Assembly: GCA_030039095.1 (NCBI GenBank)
Contig: JASHQP010000109.1
Span: 1-18,064 of the forward strand
Length of the DNA stretch: 18,064 nt
Source of the DNA: Streptosporangiaceae bacterium
GTDB lineage: Bacteria; Actinomycetota; Actinomycetes; Streptosporangiales; Streptosporangiaceae
Direction of reading: 5' to 3'
Every line of letters begins with the position of its first letter. The first letter of the stretch is position 1. The notes beneath the pieces are model-generated. The model did no database searches and was not told the DNA's origin. It was given only the letters and a program-made list of their open reading frames with translations. This document shows, one piece after another, positions 7,780 to 15,551 of the stretch. A program made the position numbers and the translations under genes.

Positions 7780-8187
7780 ATGCCGCTCGACGAGGACACC
7801 GTGCGCCTGGCCAAGGGCAAGAACCTGGCCACGGTGGTGACGCTGATGCCGGATGGCCAGCCGCAGGCGCTGCTCACTTGGGTGGACACCGACGGTGAGC
7901 ACCTGCTCGTGAACACCGAGCCGCAGCGCCAGCGTGCCAGGAACATCCGCAGGGACCCGCGGATCACCGTGCTGATCCACTCCGATCAGGACCCGTGGGA
8001 CTGGTCCGAGGTGCGCGGCCGGGTCGTCGGCACCGTGGAGGGAGCCGAGGCGCGCGAGCACATCGACGAACTGTCCCGCAAGTACGTGGGCACCGACTAC
8101 CGCAACCCGATCGGCCCGAACGGCCGGGTGATCCTCAAGGTCGCCCCGGAGAAGGTGAACACGCCGAGGCGGCTCGGGCGCCGTTAG
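7780..8187 (+). CDS. PPOX-class F420/FMN-dependent split-barrel protein
   Basis: A 135-residue single-domain flavin-type split barrel of the pyridoxamine-5'-phosphate-oxidase superfamily. Typical segments are NLATVVTLMPDGQPQALLTW (residues 15-34), HLLVNTEPQRQRARNIRRDP (41-60) and VRGRVVGTV. RQRARNIRRDPRITVLI is the usual signature of the actinobacterial 'PPOX class F420-dependent' group. It would use reduced F420 or flavin to reduce an unknown substrate. GGGAGAGAAG precedes the ATG. It is the second gene after the PEBP gene. Its TAG (8185-8187) overlaps the TAA of the convergent reductase gene (8184-8186) by two bases, leaving no room for a terminator between them. Confidence 0.88.
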   Translation: MPLDEDTVRLAKGKNLATVVTLMPDGQPQALLTWVDTDGEHLLVNTEPQRQRARNIRRDPRITVLIHSDQDPWDWSEVRGRVVGTVEGAEAREHIDELSRKYVGTDYRNPIGPNGRVILKVAPEKVNTPRRLGRR

Positions 8188-9185
8188 CCCGCCAGGCTGG
8201 CCAGGACCCTGCGCTCGACGTCCGGGTCCAGGCCGTGCTGCGGCCGTCCCTGGCGCGGTGTGGGCTGCCAGTTTTCCTCTTGCAGCCACCGCCACGTGTC
8301 GGCGACGGTCTCGGTGACCGGTCGGCAGGAAAGGCCCGTCGCGTAGACCGCGGAGACGTCGATGTCGTGCACGCTCGCGTCCTCGCCCTCCGGCGGCACC
8401 CAGACCGGCAGCTCGATCCAGCCCTGGATGCCCGCGGCCACGATCACCTCGGGCGGGGCCCAGACCAGGTTGGCGTGCGCTCCGGTCACGTCCCTGGCGG
8501 TCTCGAGCAGGCTGCCCATCGTGGCCTGGCCACGCCGGCTGACGGTGTTGAACGCCCCGGCGAGGCCGCGGCCGGCGGAGTCGAGCATCCACGCGGCGAG
8601 GTCGCGGCAGTCGATGTACTGCAGCGGCATGTCGCGCGGGCCCGGGGCCAGCACGTCGCCGCCGCGCTCCATCCGCCGCAGCCACCACGGCATCCGCCCG
8701 ACGATCTCGTACGGCCCGAGGATCAGGCCCGCCCTGGCCAGCAGCGTCCGGTCGCCGAACGCCGCCAGCGCGGCGAGCTCGCCGCCGCGCTTGGCCGCCT
8801 GGTAGTCGCCGCCATCGGTGCTGGCCGGGTCGGCGTCCACCGTCGGCGTGCTCTCGTCGGCTCCGCAGGGAACCGGGTCCCGGTAGACCGACACGCTCGA
8901 CACGTACCCGTAGTGACCCGCCCGCCCGGCCAGCAGCGCCGCCGCGTCACCGACCACGGCGGGCGCGAGGCTCCACGTGTCGATCACCGCATCCCAGGAC
9001 TCGTCGCCGAGTGCCGCACGCAGCGCCGCCGGGTCGGTGCGGTCGGCGTGCAGCGCACGCGCTCCGGGCGGCTGGTGCCCGGTGAGCCCCCGGTTCAGCG
9101 TGGTGACGTCGTCTCCGCGCGCCAGGGCCGTCTCGACGACCGCCCGTCCGACATGATGTGTCCCGCCCAGCACCAGCAGCTTCAT
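8184..9185 (-). CDS. NAD-dependent epimerase/reductase (extended SDR)
   Basis: A 333-residue Rossmann-fold enzyme of the extended short-chain dehydrogenase superfamily. The N-terminal NAD(P)-binding loop is MKLLVLGGTHHVG (GGTxxVG at 7-13). SSVSVY (96-101) and Y128-QAA-K132 supply the catalytic Ser and Tyr-x3-Lys. The C-terminal half forms the substrate lobe, and the end (WLQEENWQPTPRQGR) is polar. The family includes sugar-nucleotide epimerases and reductases; the substrate here is unknown. I use the ATG at 9183-9185, which puts the nucleotide-binding strand at the N-terminus as usual, rather than a start 41 codons further up. No clear Shine-Dalgarno precedes it. A CAGAGT hexamer ends 7 nt upstream, so it may be leaderless. 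Confidence 0.88.
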   Translation of the reverse strand: MKLLVLGGTHHVGRAVVETALARGDDVTTLNRGLTGHQPPGARALHADRTDPAALRAALGDESWDAVIDTWSLAPAVVGDAAALLAGRAGHYGYVSSVSVYRDPVPCGADESTPTVDADPASTDGGDYQAAKRGGELAALAAFGDRTLLARAGLILGPYEIVGRMPWWLRRMERGGDVLAPGPRDMPLQYIDCRDLAAWMLDSAGRGLAGAFNTVSRRGQATMGSLLETARDVTGAHANLVWAPPEVIVAAGIQGWIELPVWVPPEGEDASVHDIDVSAVYATGLSCRPVTETVADTWRWLQEENWQPTPRQGRPQHGLDPDVERRVLASLAG

Positions 9186-9378
9186 GTCAGGCACTCTGCC
9201 GCACGCGGGCCCGCCCGCCGAGCGCTGTTCATCCTCGGCGTAGCTTTGCTGCCCTCGGCAGAATTCCTTGCCGACCGCCACCCCATACGCCTCTCCGCCC
9301 GCCGCCACCCGCCGCGTGGACGGCGCCCGGCGGGCGAGAGGATGAAACCACCGGCGGATCGAGGAGGTCTCTGCACAG

Positions 9379-10137
9379 ATGGCGGGGTCGCAGTTCGACG
9401 CGCTTGCCGAAGATTACGACGCCGCCAGGCCTTCCTATCCCGATGGGATCTATCAGGCGCTGGAGCAAATCGCCGGCCCGCTGGCGGGCAAGCTGGTGCT
9501 GGAAGGCGGCGCCGGAACGGGAATCGCCACCCGGCAGCTCGCCGCGCGCGGAGCGCGGGTCGTGGCTGTCGACATCGGCGAGCGGATGCTCGGGAAGGCC
9601 CGGGAGCACAGCCCCGATGCGTGCTTCCTGCTCGCCGACGCGAACGCGACACCGCTGCGCGGCGGCTGCGTGGACATCGCTTGCTTCGCACAGTCCTGGC
9701 ACTGGTTCTTCAACGAGAACGCGCCGCGCGAGATGGCGCGGGTGCTGCGGCCCGGCGGGTTCTGGGCCGCGTGGTGGAACCAGGAGTGGGCCGACGGCGA
9801 GGCGTGGTTCGACGCGTATCAGACTGTGCTGGAGTCCGCCTGCCCCGGATACGACCGGCGCAACCGCGACGCCCGCTGGACCGACGAGCACATCGATCAG
9901 ACCGGCCTTTTCGAGGCCGGCACAGAGACCGAGATCCCGTGGGTACGGACGCTGAGTGTCGGCGAGTGGCTGACCTACGAGCGGAGCAAGTCGTACGTGG
10001 GCCGGCTGCCAGCGGCCGGCCGCGACCGGCTGCTCTCACAGATCGGCGATATCGTCAGGGAGCAGTTCGCTGACGGCCGCATGTCGGTCAGGCACTGCAC
10101 CCGCCTGCGGATGGCCAGGAGGCGGCAGCCCAGCTAA
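9379..10137 (+). CDS. Class I SAM-dependent methyltransferase
   Basis: A 252-residue cytosolic methyltransferase with a seven-strand Rossmann core. Motif I is VLEGGAGTGIATRQLA (40-55) and the acidic ribose-binding strand is VVAVDIGERML (61-71). ADANATPL (87-94) is the adenine-contact loop, and CFAQSWHWF (102-110) is typical of the UbiE/Methyltransf_11 group, with FNENAPREMARVLRPGG following. The substrate is unknown. AGGAGG (9362-9367) lies 11 nt before the ATG. The gene is unaccompanied on its strand. Its 3' end (10036-10137) is overlapped by the antisense reading frame of the convergent regulator gene. Confidence 0.92.
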   Translation: MAGSQFDALAEDYDAARPSYPDGIYQALEQIAGPLAGKLVLEGGAGTGIATRQLAARGARVVAVDIGERMLGKAREHSPDACFLLADANATPLRGGCVDIACFAQSWHWFFNENAPREMARVLRPGGFWAAWWNQEWADGEAWFDAYQTVLESACPGYDRRNRDARWTDEHIDQTGLFEAGTETEIPWVRTLSVGEWLTYERSKSYVGRLPAAGRDRLLSQIGDIVREQFADGRMSVRHCTRLRMARRRQPS

Positions 10138-11319
10138 GCCGGCTGCTGCCGATCCCGCCGTGTCGCGCGGCGGGAGCGTCGCGACGTGCTCGCCGCACCG
10201 CGCGGAATCGTACCCGGGCAGGCTCGCCAGCTGGTCGAGCAGCCAGCGCGAGGAGAGCACCTTGATCAGGCCCTGTACCTCCCGCGAGCCGACCAGGTCC
10301 CCCGGAATCACCAGGTCGAAGCGCTCGGCGGCCAGCGGGATGAACGCCAGGCCGTAGGCAAGCGCCGCGGGCTCGCTCGCCACGCCAGCGTCGGCGAGAC
10401 CCGCGGTGATGGCCGCGGCCACCTGCAGGTGCCCGGTCGCCCGGGTGCCGTAGCCGGGCAGCTGGCCGACGTCGATCCCGAGCGCGGCCAGTTCGCGATC
10501 CAGCACACTGCGCGCCTCCGAGCCCGGCTCCCGGTTGACCAGGCGCAGCCCCCGGCCGGCCACCTCGCGCAGGCCTCTGACGCCGTCGGCGATGTCCGGC
10601 CGCAGCACCAGCCCCTCCCGCCAGGAGCAGAACCCGATCACCTCGGCGCCTTGCGGCAGCAGTTCCCCGGCTGGGCCCGTGTTGTAGTCGCCCGACCGCC
10701 CGCGCAGGTGCACGCCGGCCACGTGCACGAGGCCACCGGCAGCCAGGCTGAGCGCCTCCTGGCTGGCGCACGGCCACCACACGAACTCCACTGGCGGATC
10801 GAGGAGGCTCAGCGGCATCTCCAGCAACGGCAGCGCGGGATCACAGCCGGCCACCAGCAGCGTGGGCCGCTGCGGCCCCAGCGGGATAACCTGCTGCGGC
10901 CCGCTGACCCGGCCGTCAGCCGGCGCGAACGCCGCACGGGTCACGGTGGCGCCGGACAGAGGCAGCGCCACGAGAGCCTCCCCCATGGGGGCGAGCGACA
11001 CCCGGCTGCCCTCGCCGCCGAGGGGTGCCAGCGGCCGCACCGGCACCGGCGGCTCGGGCATGGCCGACCCGAACAGCTCTTCCACCGTCATGTCGAGCGC
11101 CCGGCCCAGCGTCAGCGCGACCCGCAGCGACGGATCGGACAGCCCGGCCTCGATCGCGGAGACCGCCTGCCGCGAAACCCGTGCCATCCTGGCCAGCTGA
11201 TACTGGGAAAAGCCCCTGGCCTGGCGGGCCGACCGCAGCCGCGCGCCGGCCGCTCCGGTTCCCGATTGCTGCGCGCGGCCGTCGTCGGCGTTGCCCGGGC
11301 CTTCTTGCTTGCCGGTCAT
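10036..11319 (-). CDS. XRE-family HTH regulator fused to PBP-like ligand domain (likely molybdate/tungstate sensor)
   Basis: A DNA-binding transcription factor of 427 residues. The HTH at about 26-84 is of the Cro/XRE type (SARQARGFSQYQLARMARVSR, with the recognition helix RQAVSAIEAG). From about 130 to 385 the protein resembles a periplasmic-binding-protein fold used as a cytosolic sensor (PBP_like). Markers are LLVAGCDPALPLLE, the GLRLVNREPGSEAR segment, and AAAITAGLADAGVASEPAALAYGLAFIPLA. Such fusions commonly sit beside molybdate or tungstate transporters, and this gene ends that operon. ATG at 11317-11319 overlaps the upstream TGA (ATGA), which I prefer to the GTG at 11337. The last ~45 residues look non-native: they read across a hairpin and 102 nt into the antisense of the methyltransferase gene, suggesting a lost stop or a frameshift. 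Confidence 0.85.
   Translation of the reverse strand: MTGKQEGPGNADDGRAQQSGTGAAGARLRSARQARGFSQYQLARMARVSRQAVSAIEAGLSDPSLRVALTLGRALDMTVEELFGSAMPEPPVPVRPLAPLGGEGSRVSLAPMGEALVALPLSGATVTRAAFAPADGRVSGPQQVIPLGPQRPTLLVAGCDPALPLLEMPLSLLDPPVEFVWWPCASQEALSLAAGGLVHVAGVHLRGRSGDYNTGPAGELLPQGAEVIGFCSWREGLVLRPDIADGVRGLREVAGRGLRLVNREPGSEARSVLDRELAALGIDVGQLPGYGTRATGHLQVAAAITAGLADAGVASEPAALAYGLAFIPLAAERFDLVIPGDLVGSREVQGLIKVLSSRWLLDQLASLPGYDSARCGEHVATLPPRDTAGSAAAGLAGLPPPGHPQAGAVPDRHAAVSELLPDDIADL
10154..10174. terminator. GC hairpin between convergent genes
   Basis: CCCGCCG-TGTCGCG-CGGCGGG forms a perfect 7-bp GC stem with a 7-nt loop, 16 bp after the methyltransferase stop. No T-run follows on either strand. 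It is placed where a bidirectional terminator would be expected, but the regulator frame runs through it. Confidence 0.5.
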
Positions 11320-11552
11320 GGCGTGCAGCCATCGCACACGATCCCGCCGTCCTGCAGCGCCTGGCCGGCATCGAGCACGAAAACGCGGCGGTCAACCTCG
11401 ATGTCGGCCTTGAACACGAGCGCTCCAGACTTCGGGTAGCCGATGGCAGCACGACGGCCACAGCAGGCTACGGCAAGCACGTCACCAGGACGGCTGATAG
11501 GGCAGCGGCAATCGCGTCGCGCTGCATTGCCGTCGACCGGTATGGCCGTCAC
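11316..11552 (-). CDS. Small cysteine-rich protein of unknown function in the oxyanion transport operon
   Basis: A 78-residue protein I do not recognise. It has six cysteines: Cys15-x-Cys17 near the N-terminus, Cys30-Cys31, and Cys73-x2-Cys76 at the C-terminus (IVCDGCTP). Between them lies beta-rich sequence (GDVLAVACCGRRAAIGYP, ALVFKADIEVDRRVFVLD). CxC plus CxxC could make a zinc ribbon or bind another metal; this is inference. There is no signal peptide. The GTG start at 11552 follows the transporter stop by 8 nt with no good ribosome site, so translation may be coupled. Its TGA overlaps the regulator ATG. Third-position GC is lower than in the neighbours (roughly three quarters). No stop interrupts the frame, and the tight junctions on both sides argue that it is a real gene. 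Confidence 0.6.
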   Translation of the reverse strand: MTAIPVDGNAARRDCRCPISRPGDVLAVACCGRRAAIGYPKSGALVFKADIEVDRRVFVLDAGQALQDGGIVCDGCTP

Positions 11553-11560
11553 GCCATCGA

Positions 11561-13444
11561 TCAGACCAGACGTGCCGGATCACCTCGACTTCCGGTGGTC
11601 TCCGTCGGTTCCGGCCAGACTGACACCGCCTCCACGTCGGCCTCTACCCGGCAGGCGGCGCCGACGCTGAGGTCGGGCACCTCGAGGGTCCGGGCACGGA
11701 ACTCGAGCCCCGTGGACAGCGCCACGACCACCTCGACCGTCCGGCCCAGGTCGACGACGTCGGTCACCCGGCCCCTGCCGAAGTCGACAGCCGACCCTTG
11801 GGTATCCGAACGCGGCGGTCCCGAGCAGACCCGGAGGGCTTCGGGCGGCACCTGCCACAGCAGCCGGGCGCCGGGCGGCAGAGCCGTGGCGAGGAGGACC
11901 GGGACGTCGTCCCCGTCGGCCAGACGCACACCGTCGGCGCTGGATACACCCTGGAAGAGGTTCTCGATGCCGAGCAGGCGGCCGACCTCGACCGAAGCGG
12001 GGCGCTGGTATACGTCGCGGCAGCTGCCGGACTGGAGCACCCGCCCGTCGCTCAGGACCACGATCTCGTCGGCCAGCATCGCAGCCTCCTCCGGGTCGTG
12101 GGTCACGATGACCGTGGAGAGGTTGGCGTCTCGCTGGAGGCGGCGCAGTTCCCGCCGGAGCTCGGCCCGTACCGGAGCGTCCAGCGCGGAGAACGGCTCG
12201 TCGAGCAGCACCACCCGGGGATCGGTGGCGAGCGCGCGGGCCAGGCTCGCCCGCTGGCGCTGCCCGCCCGACAGCTGCTCCGGCAAGCGGTCGAGGAGGC
12301 CGTCGAGGTGGAGGGTCTCCAGCCACCAGGCGGCCCGTGCCGGATCCGCGTGGACGCCGAAAACCGCCTGCTGCCAGACCGTGCGCCCGGGGATCAGGCC
12401 GAAGCCCTGGGGGACGTAGCCGACCCGGCGCCGCTGTGGCGCGGTGTGGCTCACGTCGGCTGCGCCGTAGGTCACGGTTCCGGCGTCCGGCCCGAGCAGC
12501 CCGGCGAGGACCCGGAGCGTGACCGACTTACCCGAGCCCGACGGCCCGACGACGGCCACCCGGTGGCTGTTTTCCGGGTGCGCCACCCTCAGGCGGAACG
12601 TCCCGACGGTGACGTCGATGTCGAAGCCCACCGGCGTCGGCGGCGCCGGGGAGGGAGCGAGCGGCGCCGGGACCGGCCGGCGACGGACGCGGGCCGGCCA
12701 CCGGACACGGACGGCGACGATCGCCAGCGCGGCAACGCCGAAGGCGAGGATCGTCGGGGCCTCGGCCAGCGACAGCGGCCCGGAGGAGAAGAGGTTATCG
12801 ACGTAGACCGGGAGGCTGTAGGGGTGGTAGGCGAGGATCACGACCGTGCCGTACTCGCCGAAGGCCCGCAGCCACATGAGGATCATCCCGGTGCGGATCC
12901 CGTCCGACGCGGCGGGCACGTCGACCCGGAGGAACCGGGCCAGCGGACCATGGCCGAGGGTGGCGGCGGCGTCGGCCAGGGACGGGTCGACAGCGCGGAA
13001 GGCACTGCGCGCCACGACGACCAGGAACGGTGTGGCTACGAACGACTGGGCGATGACAACCCCGTACATCGTCTGGGTGAGCTGCTCCCCCGACAGCTGG
13101 CCGAGGAAGGTGTACGGGCCGACGATGTAGATCAGCAGAATGCCGCTGATGAGAGGCGGCACGGCCAGCGGAAGCTGGACGACGACGCCCACCGCCGAGG
13201 ACAGCCACCCTCGGCGGTGTGCCAGGACGTAGGCCAGCGGGATGCCGGTCACGATCCCGATGAGCAGCGCGATGGTGGCGCCCTCGACCGACACCCACAA
13301 GGCCGACCAGAGCCCGGGGACGTTCCAGCCTTCGCCATGCCCGCCGACGATGCGGTAGGCGAAGGCCCCGACCGGATATGCCAGGTACAGAACCAGCAGG
13401 GCGCCGAGCCACCGAAGCGAGCGCGGCGCCCTGCCGGGGTTCAC
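11561..13444 (-). CDS. Fused ABC permease-ATPase for molybdate/tungstate-type oxyanions
   Basis: One 627-residue polypeptide joins the parts that are usually ModB/WtpB and ModC/WtpC. Residues 1-250 are an integral membrane permease with about six hydrophobic segments and an EAA-like loop at 160-179 (AAATLGHGPLARFLRVDVP). A Pro/Ala linker spans about 255-272. The ATPase follows: Walker A GPSGSGKS (300-307), Q-loop VPQGFGL (Gln346), signature LSGGQ (391-395), Walker B VVLLDEP (411-417) and switch His449 (VTHD). From about 490 to 608 is a TOBE-like tail, which in ModC binds oxyanion. The complex would be a homodimer at the inner membrane, giving two permeases and two ATPases. GTG at 13444 overlaps the binding-protein stop by 4 nt. 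No key ATPase residue is missing. Confidence 0.92.
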   Translation of the reverse strand: MNPGRAPRSLRWLGALLVLYLAYPVGAFAYRIVGGHGEGWNVPGLWSALWVSVEGATIALLIGIVTGIPLAYVLAHRRGWLSSAVGVVVQLPLAVPPLISGILLIYIVGPYTFLGQLSGEQLTQTMYGVVIAQSFVATPFLVVVARSAFRAVDPSLADAAATLGHGPLARFLRVDVPAASDGIRTGMILMWLRAFGEYGTVVILAYHPYSLPVYVDNLFSSGPLSLAEAPTILAFGVAALAIVAVRVRWPARVRRRPVPAPLAPSPAPPTPVGFDIDVTVGTFRLRVAHPENSHRVAVVGPSGSGKSVTLRVLAGLLGPDAGTVTYGAADVSHTAPQRRRVGYVPQGFGLIPGRTVWQQAVFGVHADPARAAWWLETLHLDGLLDRLPEQLSGGQRQRASLARALATDPRVVLLDEPFSALDAPVRAELRRELRRLQRDANLSTVIVTHDPEEAAMLADEIVVLSDGRVLQSGSCRDVYQRPASVEVGRLLGIENLFQGVSSADGVRLADGDDVPVLLATALPPGARLLWQVPPEALRVCSGPPRSDTQGSAVDFGRGRVTDVVDLGRTVEVVVALSTGLEFRARTLEVPDLSVGAACRVEADVEAVSVWPEPTETTGSRGDPARLV

Positions 13445-14352
13445 GAACCCAAGACGCTGCTGAGAGCGCTCGGCACGCCGGACCCGGTCACCTTCGCCGG
13501 AGAGACGATGTTGAACTTGTCAGCCTTCATCTCGGCTTGGCCGGTGGGCCCGAGGAGGAACTTGATGAAGGCCTCGGCCGCGGCCATGTGCGGGGCCTTG
13601 TTGACCAGCGTGATCGTGTAGTCGCCGGCGAGGTTGACGCCGGTGAGCGTCACGAACGGGCTGCCCTGGGAGTTGGCGTCGGCCTCGTACATGAACGCAC
13701 CGTCGAGCTGCCCGGTCTGGATGTCGGCCTCTTCAGGGTCTTCCGCGTACTCGTCGGACGTCTCGGTCGCGAGCGTCTTGAGCGCCGGGAGATGCTGCGC
13801 CGCCGCCGTCTGGTTGAGGGCTTCGGCGGCTAGCACGCCCCCGGGGTCCTGGGACGGGTTGGTCCGCCCGAGGCGGAACCCGGGCATAGTGATCACCTTG
13901 TACCACGGCATGGTCTGCAGGTCCTTGGCGAACTTGCTCTTGGGATAGTACCCAAGGACCTCCGGCGACGAGGCGAAGGCCGCATACCACGAGACCCAGT
14001 TACCGTTGCTGGCGCCCATGAGGGTGCCGTCCACCGCCGGCGAGGCGCTGACGAAGACGTCCGCGACCGCCACCTTGTTTTTGATGTCGGCCGCGAGGGT
14101 CCCCGACCCATGCGAGGTGTCGACCAGCGTGTAGCCGGTCGCGGCGTGGAACGCCGGTCCGACCGACTTGGTCATCAGGGTGTCGAGGGACCCGGCGGAG
14201 AACACGTCGACGTCGCCGCTGTGCTTTGCGCTCGCGGAACTCTTGGGAGTCGTGGAGCTGGAGGAGCTGCAGCCGGCAGCGGCCAGCCCGAGACAAGCGA
14301 TAGATACGAGCGCGGCGATCTGTGCGCCGCGCCGCTGAGTTAGAGCCACCAT
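13441..14352 (-). CDS. WtpA/ModA-type oxyanion-binding lipoprotein
   Basis: The extracytoplasmic solute-binding protein of the ABC system, 303 residues from the ATG at 14352. The signal peptide is MVALTQRRGAQIAALVSIAC and so on, ending LAAAGC, so Cys28 is the likely lipidated residue. A Ser/Thr-rich linker follows. The binding fold starts with VDVFSAGSL (48-56) and continues with DTSHGSGTLAADI and VADVFVSASPAVDGTLM. FRLGRTNPSQDPGG corresponds to the FGxxNPxxDPxG block of WtpA-family proteins, which is why I favour tungstate/molybdate over sulfate. Which metal is carried cannot be told. A GTG at 14382 is an alternative start, but TACCGT (complement of 14360-14365) lies 7 nt before the ATG with TTGTGG 18 bp further up, indicating a leaderless mRNA. 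It is the first gene of a four-gene operon. Confidence 0.9.
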   Translation of the reverse strand: MVALTQRRGAQIAALVSIACLGLAAAGCSSSSSTTPKSSASAKHSGDVDVFSAGSLDTLMTKSVGPAFHAATGYTLVDTSHGSGTLAADIKNKVAVADVFVSASPAVDGTLMGASNGNWVSWYAAFASSPEVLGYYPKSKFAKDLQTMPWYKVITMPGFRLGRTNPSQDPGGVLAAEALNQTAAAQHLPALKTLATETSDEYAEDPEEADIQTGQLDGAFMYEADANSQGSPFVTLTGVNLAGDYTITLVNKAPHMAAAEAFIKFLLGPTGQAEMKADKFNIVSPAKVTGSGVPSALSSVLGS

Positions 14353-14359
14353 TTCACCG

Positions 14360-14389
14360 ACGGTAGCCAATGTAGGTTGCACGCCACAA
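14360..14389 (-). promoter_or_regulatory. Probable leaderless promoter of the oxyanion transport operon
   Basis: On the minus strand TTGTGG (complement of 14384-14389), an 18-bp spacer and TACCGT (complement of 14360-14365) end 7 nt before the ATG at 14352. The -10 fits TAnnnT; the -35 matches only its TTG core. The intergenic span to the divergent DUF929 gene is 290 bp and also holds the small palindrome GGGGT-A-ACCCC (14481-14491), a possible operator. Confidence 0.4.
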
Positions 14390-14642
14390 GAATCATGGAC
14401 ATCCGTGACCCTACTGTTTCCTAAGCTTCGCTTCAGAGTGTTCCTTCAGCGCGCACTCAGGTACATGCGCTTCGGTTGGAGGGGTAACCCCGCGCCGTGA
14501 CGCGCCATAACATAGTGTCGGGCGGACGCTCCAGCGGGCCGCCTCGAAGCGCGGGCCTGCCGGAGCGGGGCAGCGCGAACGAAACTCCGGCGTGCGCCGT
14601 TGTCGGGTTATCGGCATCCGGACGGGTGAGGCAGAGGCGGGC

Positions 14643-15551
14643 ATGGGCAAGGCAACCAGGATCAGGCAGCAGAACGCCAGGGAGAAGATCGCGGCGCAGC
14701 GGGCCGCGGCCCGGCGCGCCGAGGTCCGGAGGCGGGCGCTGTGGACGGGCACTGCCGTCGTCGTGGTGATCGCGATCGTGGTCGCCTTCGTCGCGATCAA
14801 GCTGTCCACCAGCAACTCACCGAGCAGTTCCGCGGGCGGCGTGACCGGCACCGTCCTTCCGGCCAGCGTGCAGAACGACATCAAGAACGTTCCCGCCAGC
14901 ACTCTGGACACGGTCGGCATCGGCTCGATACTCAGCTACAACCCGTCGCCGCTCGAGAAGATCTCGAACACGCCGCTGAAGGCCAACGGCAAGCCGGAGA
15001 TGCTCTTCATCGGCGCCGAGTTCTGCCCCTACTGCGCGGCGGAGCGGTGGGCCATAGCGGTCGCGCTCAGCCGGTTCGGCCACTTCACGACCCCGTTCCG
15101 TGGCATCCACTCGTCCAGCACGGACACCGACCCGAACACCCCGACGCTCACCTTCTACAAGTCCAGCTACACCAGCCCGTACCTGACGTTCACCCCCGTC
15201 GAGAACGAGAACGACAGCCGCGGGGCACTGCAGAACACGACGTCCGCGCAGCAGGCTCTCTGGGCGAAGTACGACACAACCACAGAAGACGGCGAAACCT
15301 CCACCAGCTACCCGTTCATCGACTTCGGCAACAAGTACGTGCTCAAGAACCCGAGCTATGACCCGGGGGTCTTGGCGGGCATGACCTGGGCGCAGGTCGC
15401 GTCGGCCCTGCACGACCCGAGCAGCACGGTCGCGAAGAACGCCCTCGGGGCCGCGAACCTCATGACCGCGGCGATCTGCAAGATGACCGGCGGCAAGCCC
15501 GGCAACGTCTGCAACTCATCCGGGGTCGTCGCAGCGAGCGCTCACCTCTGA
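14643..15551 (+). CDS. DUF929 membrane-anchored thioredoxin-like protein
   Basis: A 302-residue envelope protein. A basic N-terminal segment (1-31) leads into one membrane helix (about 34-53), leaving the bulk outside the membrane. After a Ser/Gly linker, GKPEMLFIGAEFCPYCAAERWA (116-137) gives a thioredoxin-like strand followed by a C128-P-Y-C131 active site. A second cysteine pair (Cys279, Cys290) lies near the C-terminus. This fits DUF929, a family with a thioredoxin-type redox motif. I infer that it passes oxidising equivalents to exported proteins and is recycled by the VKOR protein next door. I start at the ATG at 14643; the GTG at 14592 would add 17 residues with no membrane role. Its TGA overlaps the VKOR ATG by one base (TGATG). 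Confidence 0.87.
   Translation: MGKATRIRQQNAREKIAAQRAAARRAEVRRRALWTGTAVVVVIAIVVAFVAIKLSTSNSPSSSAGGVTGTVLPASVQNDIKNVPASTLDTVGIGSILSYNPSPLEKISNTPLKANGKPEMLFIGAEFCPYCAAERWAIAVALSRFGHFTTPFRGIHSSSTDTDPNTPTLTFYKSSYTSPYLTFTPVENENDSRGALQNTTSAQQALWAKYDTTTEDGETSTSYPFIDFGNKYVLKNPSYDPGVLAGMTWAQVASALHDPSSTVAKNALGAANLMTAAICKMTGGKPGNVCNSSGVVAASAHL

Noticed and set aside
7995..10073. 692-codon plus-strand open frame
   Set aside because: It crosses the 3' end of the PPOX gene, the whole antisense of the reductase and part of the methyltransferase. Its sequence is Arg/Gly/Pro/His-rich with no domain, typical of a shadow frame in high-GC DNA.
11798..13621. 607-codon plus-strand open frame opposite the permease-ATPase
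   Set aside because: Antisense to a gene with every ABC motif intact; composition is low-complexity and no motif is seen.
14592..14642. Upstream GTG start for the DUF929 protein
   Set aside because: Would add 17 residues before the usual basic segment and has no ribosome site; the ATG at 14643 gives the normal topology.
14411..14920. 169-codon minus-strand frame with hydrophobic stretches
   Set aside because: It mirrors the DUF929 start region, whose membrane helix and CPYC motif are convincing.
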